From assembly GCA_964351985.1 (NCBI GenBank), contig CAYGPR010000007.1:37876-101875 (forward strand): a stretch of 64,000 nucleotides of DNA. Direction: 5' to 3'. Shown in pieces: positions 35,482-43,495 of the stretch (the first letter of the stretch is position 1; each line of letters begins with the position of its first letter). Below the pieces are notes generated by a model that had not been told where the DNA came from, ran no database searches, and saw only the letters and a list, made by a program, of their open reading frames with translations. This DNA comes from Meishania sp964351985. GTDB lineage: Bacteria > Bacteroidota > Bacteroidia > Flavobacteriales > Flavobacteriaceae. A program made the translations under genes and the position numbers.

Positions 35482-35967
35482 ATGTTATCAAAAATTTTCC
35501 TTGTAATCCCGCTTTTCTTTCTCTTCGGAAACACTCCCGGAGACATAGGATCGTACTACAAAGAATACTACCAAACCGGGAAGCCGAAAGCCGAGGGTTG
35601 GATTAAAAATGGTATTAGAACCGGATACTGGAAATTCTATCACAAAAACGGAAAGCTATCTGAAAAAGGTCACTACAAAAATAATCTTAGGGTAAAATAT
35701 TGGTATTTTTATGCCGAAAACGGAATCCCCAGCAAAGAAGGGCATTACCGCAACGGCAAAAAAGCAAACTGGTGGTTATTTTATGATAACAAAGGTAAGC
35801 TCGATTATAAGTGCCAACTATCAAATGGTATCAAAAATGGATATTGCCTGCAATATAATTATGGGGATATCGCCTCGGCATCCAAATACAAAAATGGCAA
35901 AAAACTAAAGGATTGGTATGACTACCGCAGTTTCAAAAGAGAAAATAACCTGTCCGATCTAAAATAA
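35482..35967 (+). CDS. MORN-type (YwqK-like) repeat protein
   Basis: A 161-residue protein with an N-terminal signal peptide (about 1-16) and five or more MORN-like repeats of about 23 residues, each close to GKxxxKGxYxNGxxxGxWxxYY (TGYWKFYHKNGKL, KYWYFYAENGI, ANWWLFYDNKGKL). This repeat is often annotated as YwqK antitoxin, but no toxin gene is adjacent, so I do not treat it as such. Its stop shares a base with the ATG of a glycosyltransferase (TAATG), linking it to the sugar-transfer genes. An extracellular structural or binding role is more probable. A signal peptide is consistent with export. Confidence 0.75.
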   Translation: MLSKIFLVIPLFFLFGNTPGDIGSYYKEYYQTGKPKAEGWIKNGIRTGYWKFYHKNGKLSEKGHYKNNLRVKYWYFYAENGIPSKEGHYRNGKKANWWLFYDNKGKLDYKCQLSNGIKNGYCLQYNYGDIASASKYKNGKKLKDWYDYRSFKRENNLSDLK

Positions 35968-36677
35968 TGACCGCAGCATTTGAACTAAATCCTAATATCA
36001 AGGTCATTATCCCAGCTTTCAACGAAGCAGATTCGATTGCCAAAGTGATTAATGAGCTCCCAGGTACAGTTTCCGAAATAATAGTTATCAACAATAATTC
36101 TTCGGACGATACATCGAAGAATGCTGAAAACGCTGGTGCTACGGTCTTGTCCGAACCTAGAAAAGGGTATGGGCATGCCTGCTTATGTGGAATGAATTAC
36201 ATCGCACAACAGTCCGAACCAACCGATATTATCGTATTTATTGACGGAGACTATAGCGATTTCCCCGAAGAGCTGACAAAGGTCGTAAAACCCATATTGG
36301 ACAATGATATTGACTTTGTAATCGGTTCACGCGTGAAGCGACTAAGGGAAAGAGGCAGCATGACGCCTCAACAGATTTTCGGTAATTGGCTGGCGACCAG
36401 CCTCATGAAATTGTTTTTTGGGGCAACATTTACCGACCTAGGGCCGTTTAGGGCTATAAAGTATGATAAATTGTTAGCATTGCAGATGGAGGATAAGACC
36501 TATGGATGGACGGTCGAAATGCAATTGAAGGCTTTAAAGAAAAAACTGACATACACCGAAGTACCAGTACGTTACAAGAAAAGAATTGGTATTTCTAAGG
36601 TGTCGGGAACCGTAAAAGGTAGTATCTTTGCAGGCGTAAAAATCCTGGGTTGGATTTTTAAATATAGTTTTAAATAA
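35967..36677 (+). CDS. GT2 glycosyltransferase, polyprenyl-phosphate sugar synthase-like
   Basis: Family 2 glycosyltransferase of 236 residues with a dolichol-phosphate-mannose-synthase-like layout and no clear C-terminal membrane helices. Motifs are VIIPAFNEADSIAKVI (residues 13-28), VINNNSSDDT (nucleotide binding), FIDGDYSDFPEEL (metal-binding DxD equivalent), and a TYGWTVEMQLKA block near residue 170. It overlaps the MORN-protein stop by one base and is followed after one base by a cellulose-synthase-like GT2. Its likely product is a polyprenyl-phosphate sugar that feeds the GT-C enzyme two genes on, but this is an inference from order. Confidence 0.8.
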   Translation: MTAAFELNPNIKVIIPAFNEADSIAKVINELPGTVSEIIVINNNSSDDTSKNAENAGATVLSEPRKGYGHACLCGMNYIAQQSEPTDIIVFIDGDYSDFPEELTKVVKPILDNDIDFVIGSRVKRLRERGSMTPQQIFGNWLATSLMKLFFGATFTDLGPFRAIKYDKLLALQMEDKTYGWTVEMQLKALKKKLTYTEVPVRYKKRIGISKVSGTVKGSIFAGVKILGWIFKYSFK

Positions 36678-36678
36678 A

Positions 36679-38163
36679 ATGGGAATGGTGATTACATATA
36701 TTATCCTTGCGGTCTACGGTATTTCGCTGTTATTGATCTTTCTATACAGCCTTGCCCAATTGAACCTTTTGGTCAATTATTTAGGGTACAAAAGAAGAAA
36801 CCAAACGGCTCCGAAATTCAATCTTTTGGATCCACGGGAGATTCCTTATGTGACGATACAGCTTCCTGTCTATAATGAGGAGTATGTAATGGACCGCTTG
36901 TTGGAGAACATTGCGAAAATCGAATACCCAAAAAGTAAATTGGAGATTCAGGTTTTGGACGATTCAACTGATGACTCGGTAATCAAAACCGCCGAAAGCA
37001 TAAAAGAACTACAGGAAACCGGACTCGATATCGTGCATATCCGCCGGGAAAACCGTCAAGGTTTTAAGGCTGGTGCCTTAAAAGAAGGCTTGAAAATTGC
37101 CAAAGGAGAATTCATCGCGATTTTCGATGCCGATTTCTTACCTGACAGCGATTGGTTAAAGAAAACTGTCATTTATTTCAAGGATGAGGAAATCGGTGTG
37201 GTACAGACCCGCTGGGGCCATATCAACCGAGACTATTCCGTATTGACTAGAATTCAAGCCTTCGCTTTGGATGCGCATTTCACTTTGGAACAGGTTGGAC
37301 GTAATTCGAAAGGCCACTTTATCAACTTTAATGGTACCGCCGGTATTTGGCGAAAGCAATGTATTATTGATGCCGGTAACTGGGAAGGCGATACCTTGAC
37401 CGAAGATCTTGACCTGAGCTACCGTGCCCAATTGAAAGACTGGAAGTTCAAATATCTCGAGGATGTTGAAACACCTGCAGAACTTCCTGTGGTAATCAGT
37501 GCAGCTCGTTCGCAACAGTTCCGTTGGAACAAGGGTGGGGCCGAAAATTTTAGAAAGTCCTTTTGGAGTGTGGTCAGCGCCAAGAACATTTCGTTCAAAA
37601 CGAAATTCCATGGTGTGATGCACCTGTTGAATAGTTCGATGTTTCTTTGTGTGTTTCTTGTGGCTTTGTTGAGTATTCCCGCCATGTACATCAAGAATAT
37701 TTACCCACAATTCGATGGCCTCTTCAACGCCCTCAATATGTTCATTGTGAGCACGATTATACTTTTTATCTGCTATTGGTTTACCTATAAAAGTATTCAG
37801 GGCAGTAGCTTCGATAATTTTGTGGATTATATTAAACTGTTCTTTACTTTTTTCGCAGTTGCTCTTGGGTTCTCTTTGCACAATTCCATTGCCGTTCTCG
37901 AAGGACACATGGGCAAGCGCAGTGAATTCGTGCGCACCCCGAAATTCAACCTCAATAATTTGACAGATAGCTGGAAAGGCAATAAATACCTGACCAAGAA
38001 GCTGTCGCCGAACATGATCCTTGAATTCGGACTGATGGTCTACTTCCTATTCGGAATGTACAGCGCAATACCGTTAGATGATTTCGGACTCTTTCCGTTT
38101 CACATGATGTTGTTCCTAGGCTTTGGGTTTGTGTTTACAAAGTCATTGACTGCAAGGGCCTAG
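36679..38163 (+). CDS. Cellulose-synthase-like processive glycosyltransferase (GT2)
   Basis: Membrane-embedded GT2 enzyme of 494 residues, similar to glucomannan/cellulose synthase-like proteins. An N-terminal helix (about 5-28) is followed by the catalytic domain: VTIQLPVYNEEYV, QVLDDSTDDS, AIFDADFLPD (DxD), and the QxxRW motif as QQFRWNKGG near residue 277, which marks processive transferases. Four or more C-terminal membrane segments follow (about 310-490). It can synthesise or extrude a beta-linked chain, or glycosylate a lipid. It is tightly packed with the preceding GT2 gene (1 base) and a GT-C gene downstream. The sugar is not determined by sequence. Confidence 0.85.
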   Translation: MGMVITYIILAVYGISLLLIFLYSLAQLNLLVNYLGYKRRNQTAPKFNLLDPREIPYVTIQLPVYNEEYVMDRLLENIAKIEYPKSKLEIQVLDDSTDDSVIKTAESIKELQETGLDIVHIRRENRQGFKAGALKEGLKIAKGEFIAIFDADFLPDSDWLKKTVIYFKDEEIGVVQTRWGHINRDYSVLTRIQAFALDAHFTLEQVGRNSKGHFINFNGTAGIWRKQCIIDAGNWEGDTLTEDLDLSYRAQLKDWKFKYLEDVETPAELPVVISAARSQQFRWNKGGAENFRKSFWSVVSAKNISFKTKFHGVMHLLNSSMFLCVFLVALLSIPAMYIKNIYPQFDGLFNALNMFIVSTIILFICYWFTYKSIQGSSFDNFVDYIKLFFTFFAVALGFSLHNSIAVLEGHMGKRSEFVRTPKFNLNNLTDSWKGNKYLTKKLSPNMILEFGLMVYFLFGMYSAIPLDDFGLFPFHMMLFLGFGFVFTKSLTARA

Positions 38164-38255
38164 TTGCCCCCATTTCATTTTCTTTGATTCGGCTAAGAAC
38201 TAAAAGCTCTAATCCATTTAAATTTCTTATTTTTTCGGTTGCTAACAACCAACCG

Positions 38256-39644
38256 ATGCCTAATAGAATTGTCAAATATCTAAACCTCCATAAGGTTCCG
38301 TTGTTATTGGCACTACTCTGCTTGGGCTTCTACTACACTTTTGCCTATCATCTCGAACGTACCGATTTCATCAAGCTATTGACTTTATTTGCGGCATTAT
38401 TTTTTCTCTGCTTCAAATTGATTCAGTTCGAAAAATGGAATTTCAAGTTTCTTTTGGCTATTGGAATTCTATTTCGCTTGGTTTTCCTATTTGCAGAACC
38501 CAATCTTTCACAAGATTTCTATCGATTTATTTGGGACGGGGAATTGGTGCGAAATGGAATAAATCCGTATCTGTTTCTTCCTGATGATTTGATACTGCAA
38601 AGAGATTTGCTTGTCGCCAATGCTCAAGACCTTTATGACGGTATGGGTAGTTTGAGTGCGAGGCACTTTAGTAATTATCCTCCCTTGAACCAGTTGATTT
38701 TCGCTATCTCGGCCATACTAAGCGGCAAAAGTATTTTAGGTGCTTCTATTGCAATGCGCTTGACCATTATCTTGGCGGATGTAGGTATCGTCTATTTCGG
38801 GAGAAAACTGCTCAAAAACCTAAACCGTTCGCCACATTTGATTTTCTGGTACTTTCTAAATCCATTGATCATCATCGAACTTACCGGAAACCTACATTTT
38901 GAAGGGGTCATGCTATTCTTTTTCGTTTGGGCCCTGTACTTACTTTCTGTCAACAGATGGATGCTGGCCGCAATAATTTATGCTTTTTCGATATCTGTGA
39001 AGTTAGTGCCGTTGATGTTCTTGCCTTTGTTTCTAATGTATTTGGGTTTTAAAAAAAGTGTATTCTTCTATTTAATTGTCGCAACCACATCAATATTGCT
39101 TTTGATTCCCTTTTTCGCACCGGAGTTTATTTCTAATTACTCCGATACGGTAGGACTATGGTTCTCCAATTTCGAGTTCAATGCGGGGTTCTATAACCTT
39201 GTCAAAAAAATTGCCGTGCTAGAAGGGGCCAAACCTTGGGAACTCATCAAAACCTACGGGAAAATCACTCCATATTTAGTGATTGCTACAACATTGTTCT
39301 TGACTTTCTTCGGTAAGAACGAAAAACTACAAAATGTTATTACGAATATGTTATGGGTCTTGACCCTCTACTATTTTCTTTCCGCAACGGTGCATCCGTG
39401 GTACATCATATTCTTAGTGCTGCTTGCTATATTTACAGAATATCGGTACGCATTGTTATGGTCGGGGGTGGTTATTTTAAGCTATTTTGCCTATTCCCTC
39501 TCCGATTTCAAAGAAAACCTTTGGCTCTTGACCATTGAGTATATTGTCGTATACGGATTTCTCATTTATGAAATTATCACGGTCAGCGGTAAAAAAGTGT
39601 TATTTCGCAAAAAAGATGGTGCAAATTATGCCAGTTCAAATTAA
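38256..39644 (+). CDS. GT-C mannosyltransferase-like membrane protein
   Basis: Multi-spanning membrane protein of about 462 residues with the GT-C signature SQDFYRFIWDGELVRNGINP, whose loop Asp residues are typical of polyprenol-phosphate-mannose-dependent transferases (GT87/MptB-like). It uses a lipid-linked sugar on the outer face of the inner membrane. I take the ATG at 38256 because the preceding 24 codons from a TTG at 38184 are not hydrophobic or conserved-looking; the region between the CESA-like stop (38163) and this ATG then becomes an ordinary 92-base gap. Its 3' end carries the putative promoter of the arginine leader. Donor and acceptor are inferred. Confidence 0.8.
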   Translation: MPNRIVKYLNLHKVPLLLALLCLGFYYTFAYHLERTDFIKLLTLFAALFFLCFKLIQFEKWNFKFLLAIGILFRLVFLFAEPNLSQDFYRFIWDGELVRNGINPYLFLPDDLILQRDLLVANAQDLYDGMGSLSARHFSNYPPLNQLIFAISAILSGKSILGASIAMRLTIILADVGIVYFGRKLLKNLNRSPHLIFWYFLNPLIIIELTGNLHFEGVMLFFFVWALYLLSVNRWMLAAIIYAFSISVKLVPLMFLPLFLMYLGFKKSVFFYLIVATTSILLLIPFFAPEFISNYSDTVGLWFSNFEFNAGFYNLVKKIAVLEGAKPWELIKTYGKITPYLVIATTLFLTFFGKNEKLQNVITNMLWVLTLYYFLSATVHPWYIIFLVLLAIFTEYRYALLWSGVVILSYFAYSLSDFKENLWLLTIEYIVVYGFLIYEIITVSGKKVLFRKKDGANYASSN

Positions 39645-39648
39645 TTTG

Positions 39649-39656
39649 TACATTTG
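39649..39656 (+). promoter_or_regulatory. Candidate arg-operon promoter (-7 element TACATTTG)
   Basis: TACATTTG fits TAnnTTTG. It lies at the end of the GT-C gene and only 8 bases before the ATG of the 27-codon arginine-rich reading frame. Transcription would start near 39661-39663, so that frame would be on a nearly leaderless message. A clear TTG is not found at -33 (only TTA near 39626), so the promoter call is moderate. Confidence 0.5.
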
Positions 39657-39663
39657 AACCATT

Positions 39664-39747
39664 ATGAAGAACGAATTATATCTTGAAATTAATAACTGGA
39701 AGTCTTTTCCGGTTCGTTCTTTGGTACCCGTTCGCCGTCGCCCGTAA
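39664..39747 (+). CDS. Putative arginine leader peptide (27 codons)
   Basis: This reading frame begins ATG at 39664 and ends TAA at 39745-39747. Its peptide is MKNELYLEINNWKSFPVRS followed by LVPVRRRP. Arginine residues occur at 18, 24, 25 and 26 (CGT, CGC, CGT, CGC), so four of the last ten residues are Arg, with three in a row at the very end. It lies 86 bases before the first gene of the arginine biosynthesis operon and 8 bases after a promoter-like element. Clusters of the end-product amino acid just before a stop are the hallmark of attenuator leader peptides. Whether it is translated, and whether it stalls at low Arg-tRNA, is inferred. It is too short to be a useful enzyme. Confidence 0.6.
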   Translation: MKNELYLEINNWKSFPVRSLVPVRRRP

Positions 39748-39786
39748 GGGTACACTCCAATTATGGAAATAGGTGAGTCCATTTCC
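39721..39786 (+). promoter_or_regulatory. Overlapping hairpins after the arginine leader (candidate attenuator)
   Basis: GTACCC (39724-39729) and GGGTAC (39748-39753) pair around the Arg codons and stop of the leader. This stem can be extended by TTGG (39721-39724) pairing with CCAA (39757-39760) in an alternative fold. A second hairpin, GGAAAT-A-GG with CC-ATTTCC (39765-39786, 5-base loop), follows and shares its neighbourhood with CCA/TGG (39757-39766). These structures can compete. No T-run follows the second hairpin, so a classic intrinsic terminator is not evident; control of translation or of a factor-dependent stop is possible. Confidence 0.45.
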
Positions 39787-39833
39787 GCATATTCAACAAA
39801 TTATTTTCAAATTTATCCTAAAATCAAGTAACA

Positions 39834-40460
39834 ATGGAAATTGTTATTGCGAACGAAGCCCATTTTAAATACGCCCCGATTATTTGCGATACCATAGCCG
39901 AGTCTGCGAAAGTCAGAGGTACGGGTATTGCCAAGCGCACACCCGAGTACATTCATAAAAAGCTGGAAAATGGCAACGCCGTCATTGCCTTAGATGGAGA
40001 TGCCTTTGCTGGGTTTTGCTATATCGAAGTCTGGGGACACGAAAAATTCGTAGCCAATTCTGGACTCATAGTACACCCCGATTATAGAGGGCAAGGCTTG
40101 GCAAAAAAAATAAAACAGAGGATTTTTGATTTGAGCCGGGAGAAATTTCCGAATGCCAAAATATTCGGAATAACGACAGGGCTAGCCGTCATGAAAATTA
40201 ATTACGAATTAGGCTACAAACCCGTAACCTTTTCCGAGTTGACCGACGACCCGGAATTCTGGAAGGGTTGCCAGACCTGCAAGAATTTTGATATCCTGAC
40301 CCGTACGGAACAAAAAATGTGCCTATGTACCGGTATGTTGCACGACCCGAACGCAAAAGTTAAGGAAGAAACGTCAAGCAAAGAGAAAATCAACGGTAAA
40401 GCGTTCAAAAGATTGAAAAGTATTAAGGAGAGTCTGTTCCTCAAGAAAAAAACAAAATGA
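39834..40460 (+). CDS. GNAT N-acyltransferase, candidate N-acylglutamate synthase
   Basis: GNAT-fold acyltransferase of 208 residues and first enzyme of the arginine operon. The acyl-CoA-binding loop is VHPDYRGQGLAKKI (about residues 81-94). A C-terminal motif of four cysteines, Cys146-x2-Cys149 and Cys163-x-Cys165, is separate from the GNAT core and could bind zinc or an iron-sulfur centre. No ArgA or ArgJ is present in the operon, and this position makes it the best candidate to make N-acetyl- or N-succinylglutamate, the first committed step. It overlaps argG by 4 bases (ATGA). The basic Lys-rich C-terminal tail is unexplained. Function is inferred from context, not from motif. Confidence 0.8.
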   Translation: MEIVIANEAHFKYAPIICDTIAESAKVRGTGIAKRTPEYIHKKLENGNAVIALDGDAFAGFCYIEVWGHEKFVANSGLIVHPDYRGQGLAKKIKQRIFDLSREKFPNAKIFGITTGLAVMKINYELGYKPVTFSELTDDPEFWKGCQTCKNFDILTRTEQKMCLCTGMLHDPNAKVKEETSSKEKINGKAFKRLKSIKESLFLKKKTK

Positions 40461-41647
40461 AAAAACTAGTACTAGCATATAGCGGCGGATTGGACACATC
40501 GTATTGCGCCAAATACTTATCCAAAGAAAAAGGTTTTGACGTGCATGCCGTAAGCGTAAATACAGGCGGATTTTCAAAGGAAGAAATCGCCGATATCAAA
40601 GAAAAGGCATTACAATTGGGGGCGACTACCTATACCTCGATCGACGCAGTACAGACCTTTTATGAAAAAGTGGTCAAATACCTGATATTCGGAAATGTAT
40701 TGAAGAACAATACCTATCCACTATCGGTCAGTGCCGAGCGGATAGTGCAGGCTATCGAAATCGTAAACCATGCCAAGAAAATCGGAGCACAATACATTGC
40801 TCACGGTAGTACGGGTGCCGGCAACGATCAAGTGCGCTTTGATATGATCTTTCAGATAATCGCCCCCGAGATAGAAATCATCACTCCGATTCGGGATAAT
40901 AAACTATCTAGGGAAGCAGAAATCGAATACCTCAAACAGAATGGTGTTGATTATTCATGGGAAAAGGCAAAATATTCTATCAATAGAGGACTTTGGGGAA
41001 CTTCTGTTGGTGGCGAGGAAACCTTGACCTCAGAAAAACCACTACCTGATTCGGCCTATCCGAGCCAATTACAGGAAAAAGAACCGTCGGAGGTTAAACT
41101 GACCTTTGAAAAAGGAGAACTTGTTGCAGTTGATGGAGAGAAAAACAATCCGGTTTCAAACATCGAAAAACTTGAAGCTATGGCTTCAAAATATGCGATT
41201 GGACGTGATATTCATGTAGGCGACACCATCATCGGCATAAAAGGCCGTGTCGGATTTGAAGCTCCGGCGGCCCTTATTATCATCAAGGCACACCACTTAT
41301 TGGAAAAACATACCCTCAGCAAATGGCAACAGTTTCAAAAAGAGCAACTAAGTAATTTCTATGGAATGTTATTGCACGAAGGTAATTATCTCGATGAAGT
41401 CATGCGTAATATCGAGGCCTTTTTGGCCGATACCCAAAAGAATGTTTCGGGGGATGTTTTTGTGGGGTTGTACCCTTTCCAGTTTCGATTGAACGGAATT
41501 TCGTCGAAACATGATTTAATGAACGCCTCGTTTGGAAGCTATGGAGAAATGAACAAGGGTTGGACGGCAGATGACGCCAAAGGGTTTATTAAAATTCTAT
41601 CCAATCCTGGAAAAATTGCGAACCACGTAAATCAAAATCATGATTAA
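40457..41647 (+). CDS. argG: Argininosuccinate synthase
   Basis: Condenses citrulline and aspartate with ATP to form argininosuccinate, the next-to-last step of arginine synthesis. The 396-residue protein begins LVLAYSGGLDTSYCAKYL (residues 3-20, the SGGxDS-like PP-loop) and contains HGSTGAGNDQVRFD near residue 116 and WGTSVGGE near 178. Length and order match the family. It is the second gene of the operon, overlapping the GNAT stop by 4 bases and argC by 8 bases. No missing residue is noted. Cytoplasmic, presumably a tetramer. Confidence 0.95.
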   Translation: MKKLVLAYSGGLDTSYCAKYLSKEKGFDVHAVSVNTGGFSKEEIADIKEKALQLGATTYTSIDAVQTFYEKVVKYLIFGNVLKNNTYPLSVSAERIVQAIEIVNHAKKIGAQYIAHGSTGAGNDQVRFDMIFQIIAPEIEIITPIRDNKLSREAEIEYLKQNGVDYSWEKAKYSINRGLWGTSVGGEETLTSEKPLPDSAYPSQLQEKEPSEVKLTFEKGELVAVDGEKNNPVSNIEKLEAMASKYAIGRDIHVGDTIIGIKGRVGFEAPAALIIIKAHHLLEKHTLSKWQQFQKEQLSNFYGMLLHEGNYLDEVMRNIEAFLADTQKNVSGDVFVGLYPFQFRLNGISSKHDLMNASFGSYGEMNKGWTADDAKGFIKILSNPGKIANHVNQNHD

Positions 41648-42614
41648 AGCAGGCATCATTGGCGGTTCGGGCTATACAGGAGGGGAACTCATTAGAATTC
41701 TGCTGAACCATCCCGAAGTCGAAATCGACTTTGTGTACAGCACTACCCGGGCAGGCAAAAAAGTATCCTCGGCGCATCCCGATCTTTTGGGCACCACCGA
41801 AAAGGAATTTACAGGAGGCGCAAACCTAACTGTAGATGTTGTCTTCTTGTGTTTGGGCCACGGCAATTCCTCGAAATTTCTAAAAGAAAATCCTTTTTCG
41901 GAAAACACGAAAATCATCGATCTAAGTAATGATTTCCGTTTGCAAAAAGATGCCGTTTTTGAAGGAAAGAAATTTGTTTACGGATTGCCTGAATTAAATA
42001 AATTCAAAATAAAAGATGCAAAATACATCGCAAATCCCGGATGTTTCGCTACGACCATTCAACTAGGACTATTACCCTTGGCGAAAGCCGGATTGTTGAG
42101 TCAAGAAATACACATTAATGCAGTCACCGGAAGTACCGGAGCAGGTGTGAGTCCTTCGGAGACCTCTCATTTCAGTTGGCGAAATAATAATGTGAGCTGG
42201 TACAAACCTTTTACACATCAGCATTTGGGGGAAATCAATGAGAGTTTACATTCATTGCAGAAAGATACGGGGAAACTCTTTTTCCTTCCTAATAGAGGAA
42301 ATTTCACTCGAGGGATTTTGGCTACGGCCTACACCAAGTTTGAAGGAAGCCAAGAAGAAGCTATCCAACTATACAAAGACTTTTATTCAGATGCCGCTTT
42401 CACGCATATGGCCTTAGCACCCATACATCTAAAACAAGTGGTGAATACAAATCAATGTCATGTTCATTTGCATAAATATGATGACATTTTATTAATTACC
42501 TCCGCAACAGACAATCTCCTAAAAGGAGCATCAGGTCAAGCGGTACAGAATATGAATCTGATGTTCGGGTTTAATGAAAAAGAAGGATTGAATCTGAAAG
42601 CAGGCGTTTACTAA
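41640..42614 (+). CDS. argC: N-acetyl/N-succinyl-gamma-glutamyl-phosphate reductase
   Basis: NADPH-dependent reductase making the N-acylglutamate semialdehyde, 324 residues. The Rossmann block is GIIGGSGYTGGELIRIL (residues 5-21). The active-site Cys is Cys135 in NPGCFATTIQLGLLPL, and the late SVTGSTGAGVSP-type loop supports the assignment. Because the operon's transcarbamylase may use succinylated substrates, the acyl group on its substrate may be succinyl, not acetyl. It overlaps argG by 8 bases. The 85 bases after it hold an inverted repeat before proC. Confidence 0.93.
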   Translation: MIKAGIIGGSGYTGGELIRILLNHPEVEIDFVYSTTRAGKKVSSAHPDLLGTTEKEFTGGANLTVDVVFLCLGHGNSSKFLKENPFSENTKIIDLSNDFRLQKDAVFEGKKFVYGLPELNKFKIKDAKYIANPGCFATTIQLGLLPLAKAGLLSQEIHINAVTGSTGAGVSPSETSHFSWRNNNVSWYKPFTHQHLGEINESLHSLQKDTGKLFFLPNRGNFTRGILATAYTKFEGSQEEAIQLYKDFYSDAAFTHMALAPIHLKQVVNTNQCHVHLHKYDDILLITSATDNLLKGASGQAVQNMNLMFGFNEKEGLNLKAGVY

Positions 42615-42615
42615 A

Positions 42616-42669
42616 TATTGAGTACGAAGTATTCAGTAAATATTGTTAACCAGGGATAAGTACTCAATA
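42616..42669. repeat. 10-bp inverted repeat between argC and proC
   Basis: TATTGAGTAC at 42616-42625 and GTACTCAATA at 42660-42669 are perfect inverted copies around a 34-base loop; the loop and flank hold further AGTATTCAGTA-like and AATACTTTGTAC-like variants, so the region looks like degenerate repeats of one short motif. It may be a regulatory stem or an intergenic repeat. No promoter motif is evident. Confidence 0.45.
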
Positions 42670-42699
42670 CTTTGTACTTATTGCCAATTACTAATGACC

Positions 42700-43494
42700 A
42701 TGAAAATAGCCATCATAGGAACAGGAAATCTAGGACTATCCATTGCAAAAGGGGTGCTCCATACCAACGGCGCCACGACCATGTACCTGACAAAACGCAA
42801 TACAAACAGCATAAAGGATTTAGAAAAATACGGGAATGTCACGGTAACCTCAGACAATCTGGAGGCCGTCAAAAATTCCGATATCCTGATTTTTGCCGTG
42901 CAACCCGGGCATTTTGCACAAATTTTGGAGGATGTCAAAGACCTTCTGACCGAAAAACACGTCATCATTTCCACCATTACTGGATTCAGTATTGCCAAGA
43001 TGGAAAGCATTTTGGGTGATGACAAATTCATCATTCGAAGTATGCCCAATACGGCAATTTCAGTAGGAAAATCAATGACCTGTATTTGTGCCAATGGACC
43101 CGGAAAAAAACGTATCGATCTGGCGAAGGCCATCTTTAACCGCATGGGGCATTCAATGGAAATACCTGAAAGTCAAATGCAAGCGGCAACGGTCATCTGC
43201 GCTAGCGGAATTGCCTTTTGGATGCGATTGATCCGAGCTACTACCCAAGGTGCGATTCAGCTAGGTTTCGATGCAAAAGAGGCCCAAGAATTGGCCATGC
43301 ACACATGTAATGGAGCGGCCAGCCTGCTGATCGAATCAGGCAACCATCCTGAAGAAGAAATAGACAGGGTAACAACGCCTATGGGCTGTACCATACAGGG
43401 TTTGAACGAAATGGAGCACCAAGGATTAAGCTCGTCGTTGATTCAAGGAATCGTGGCGAGTTTTGATAAAATAACGGAATTTAAAAAAGGGTAA
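42700..43494 (+). CDS. proC: Pyrroline-5-carboxylate reductase
   Basis: NAD(P)H-dependent reductase converting pyrroline-5-carboxylate to proline, 264 residues from the start used here. I chose the ATG at 42700 because it begins MKIAIIGTGNLGLSIAKG, the canonical Rossmann start; an ATG two codons upstream (42694) and a longer non-ATG frame add nothing conserved. The fold is confirmed by the FAVQPGHF block, STITGFSI, RSMPNTA near residue 110 and the late CTIQGLNEMEHQGL helix. Its place inside the arg operon links proline and arginine production from glutamate semialdehyde-type intermediates. The argD gene follows after 1 base. Confidence 0.9.
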   Translation: MKIAIIGTGNLGLSIAKGVLHTNGATTMYLTKRNTNSIKDLEKYGNVTVTSDNLEAVKNSDILIFAVQPGHFAQILEDVKDLLTEKHVIISTITGFSIAKMESILGDDKFIIRSMPNTAISVGKSMTCICANGPGKKRIDLAKAIFNRMGHSMEIPESQMQAATVICASGIAFWMRLIRATTQGAIQLGFDAKEAQELAMHTCNGAASLLIESGNHPEEEIDRVTTPMGCTIQGLNEMEHQGLSSSLIQGIVASFDKITEFKKG

Positions 43495-43495
43495 T

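Noticed and set aside
35482..35967. Toxin-antitoxin system from the YwqK label
   Set aside because: Only MORN-type repeats are seen, with a signal peptide and no toxin gene next to it.
37156..37908. A 250-codon open frame on the minus strand inside the cellulose-synthase-like gene
   Set aside because: It lies entirely within a confirmed gene on the other strand, matches no family and has no separate start context.
39765..39786. Classical intrinsic terminator for the arginine leader
   Set aside because: The hairpin is good but no T-run follows, so I report it only as a candidate regulatory structure.
42678..43145. A 155-codon minus-strand frame over proC
   Set aside because: Antisense to a clear ProC sequence with intact motifs.
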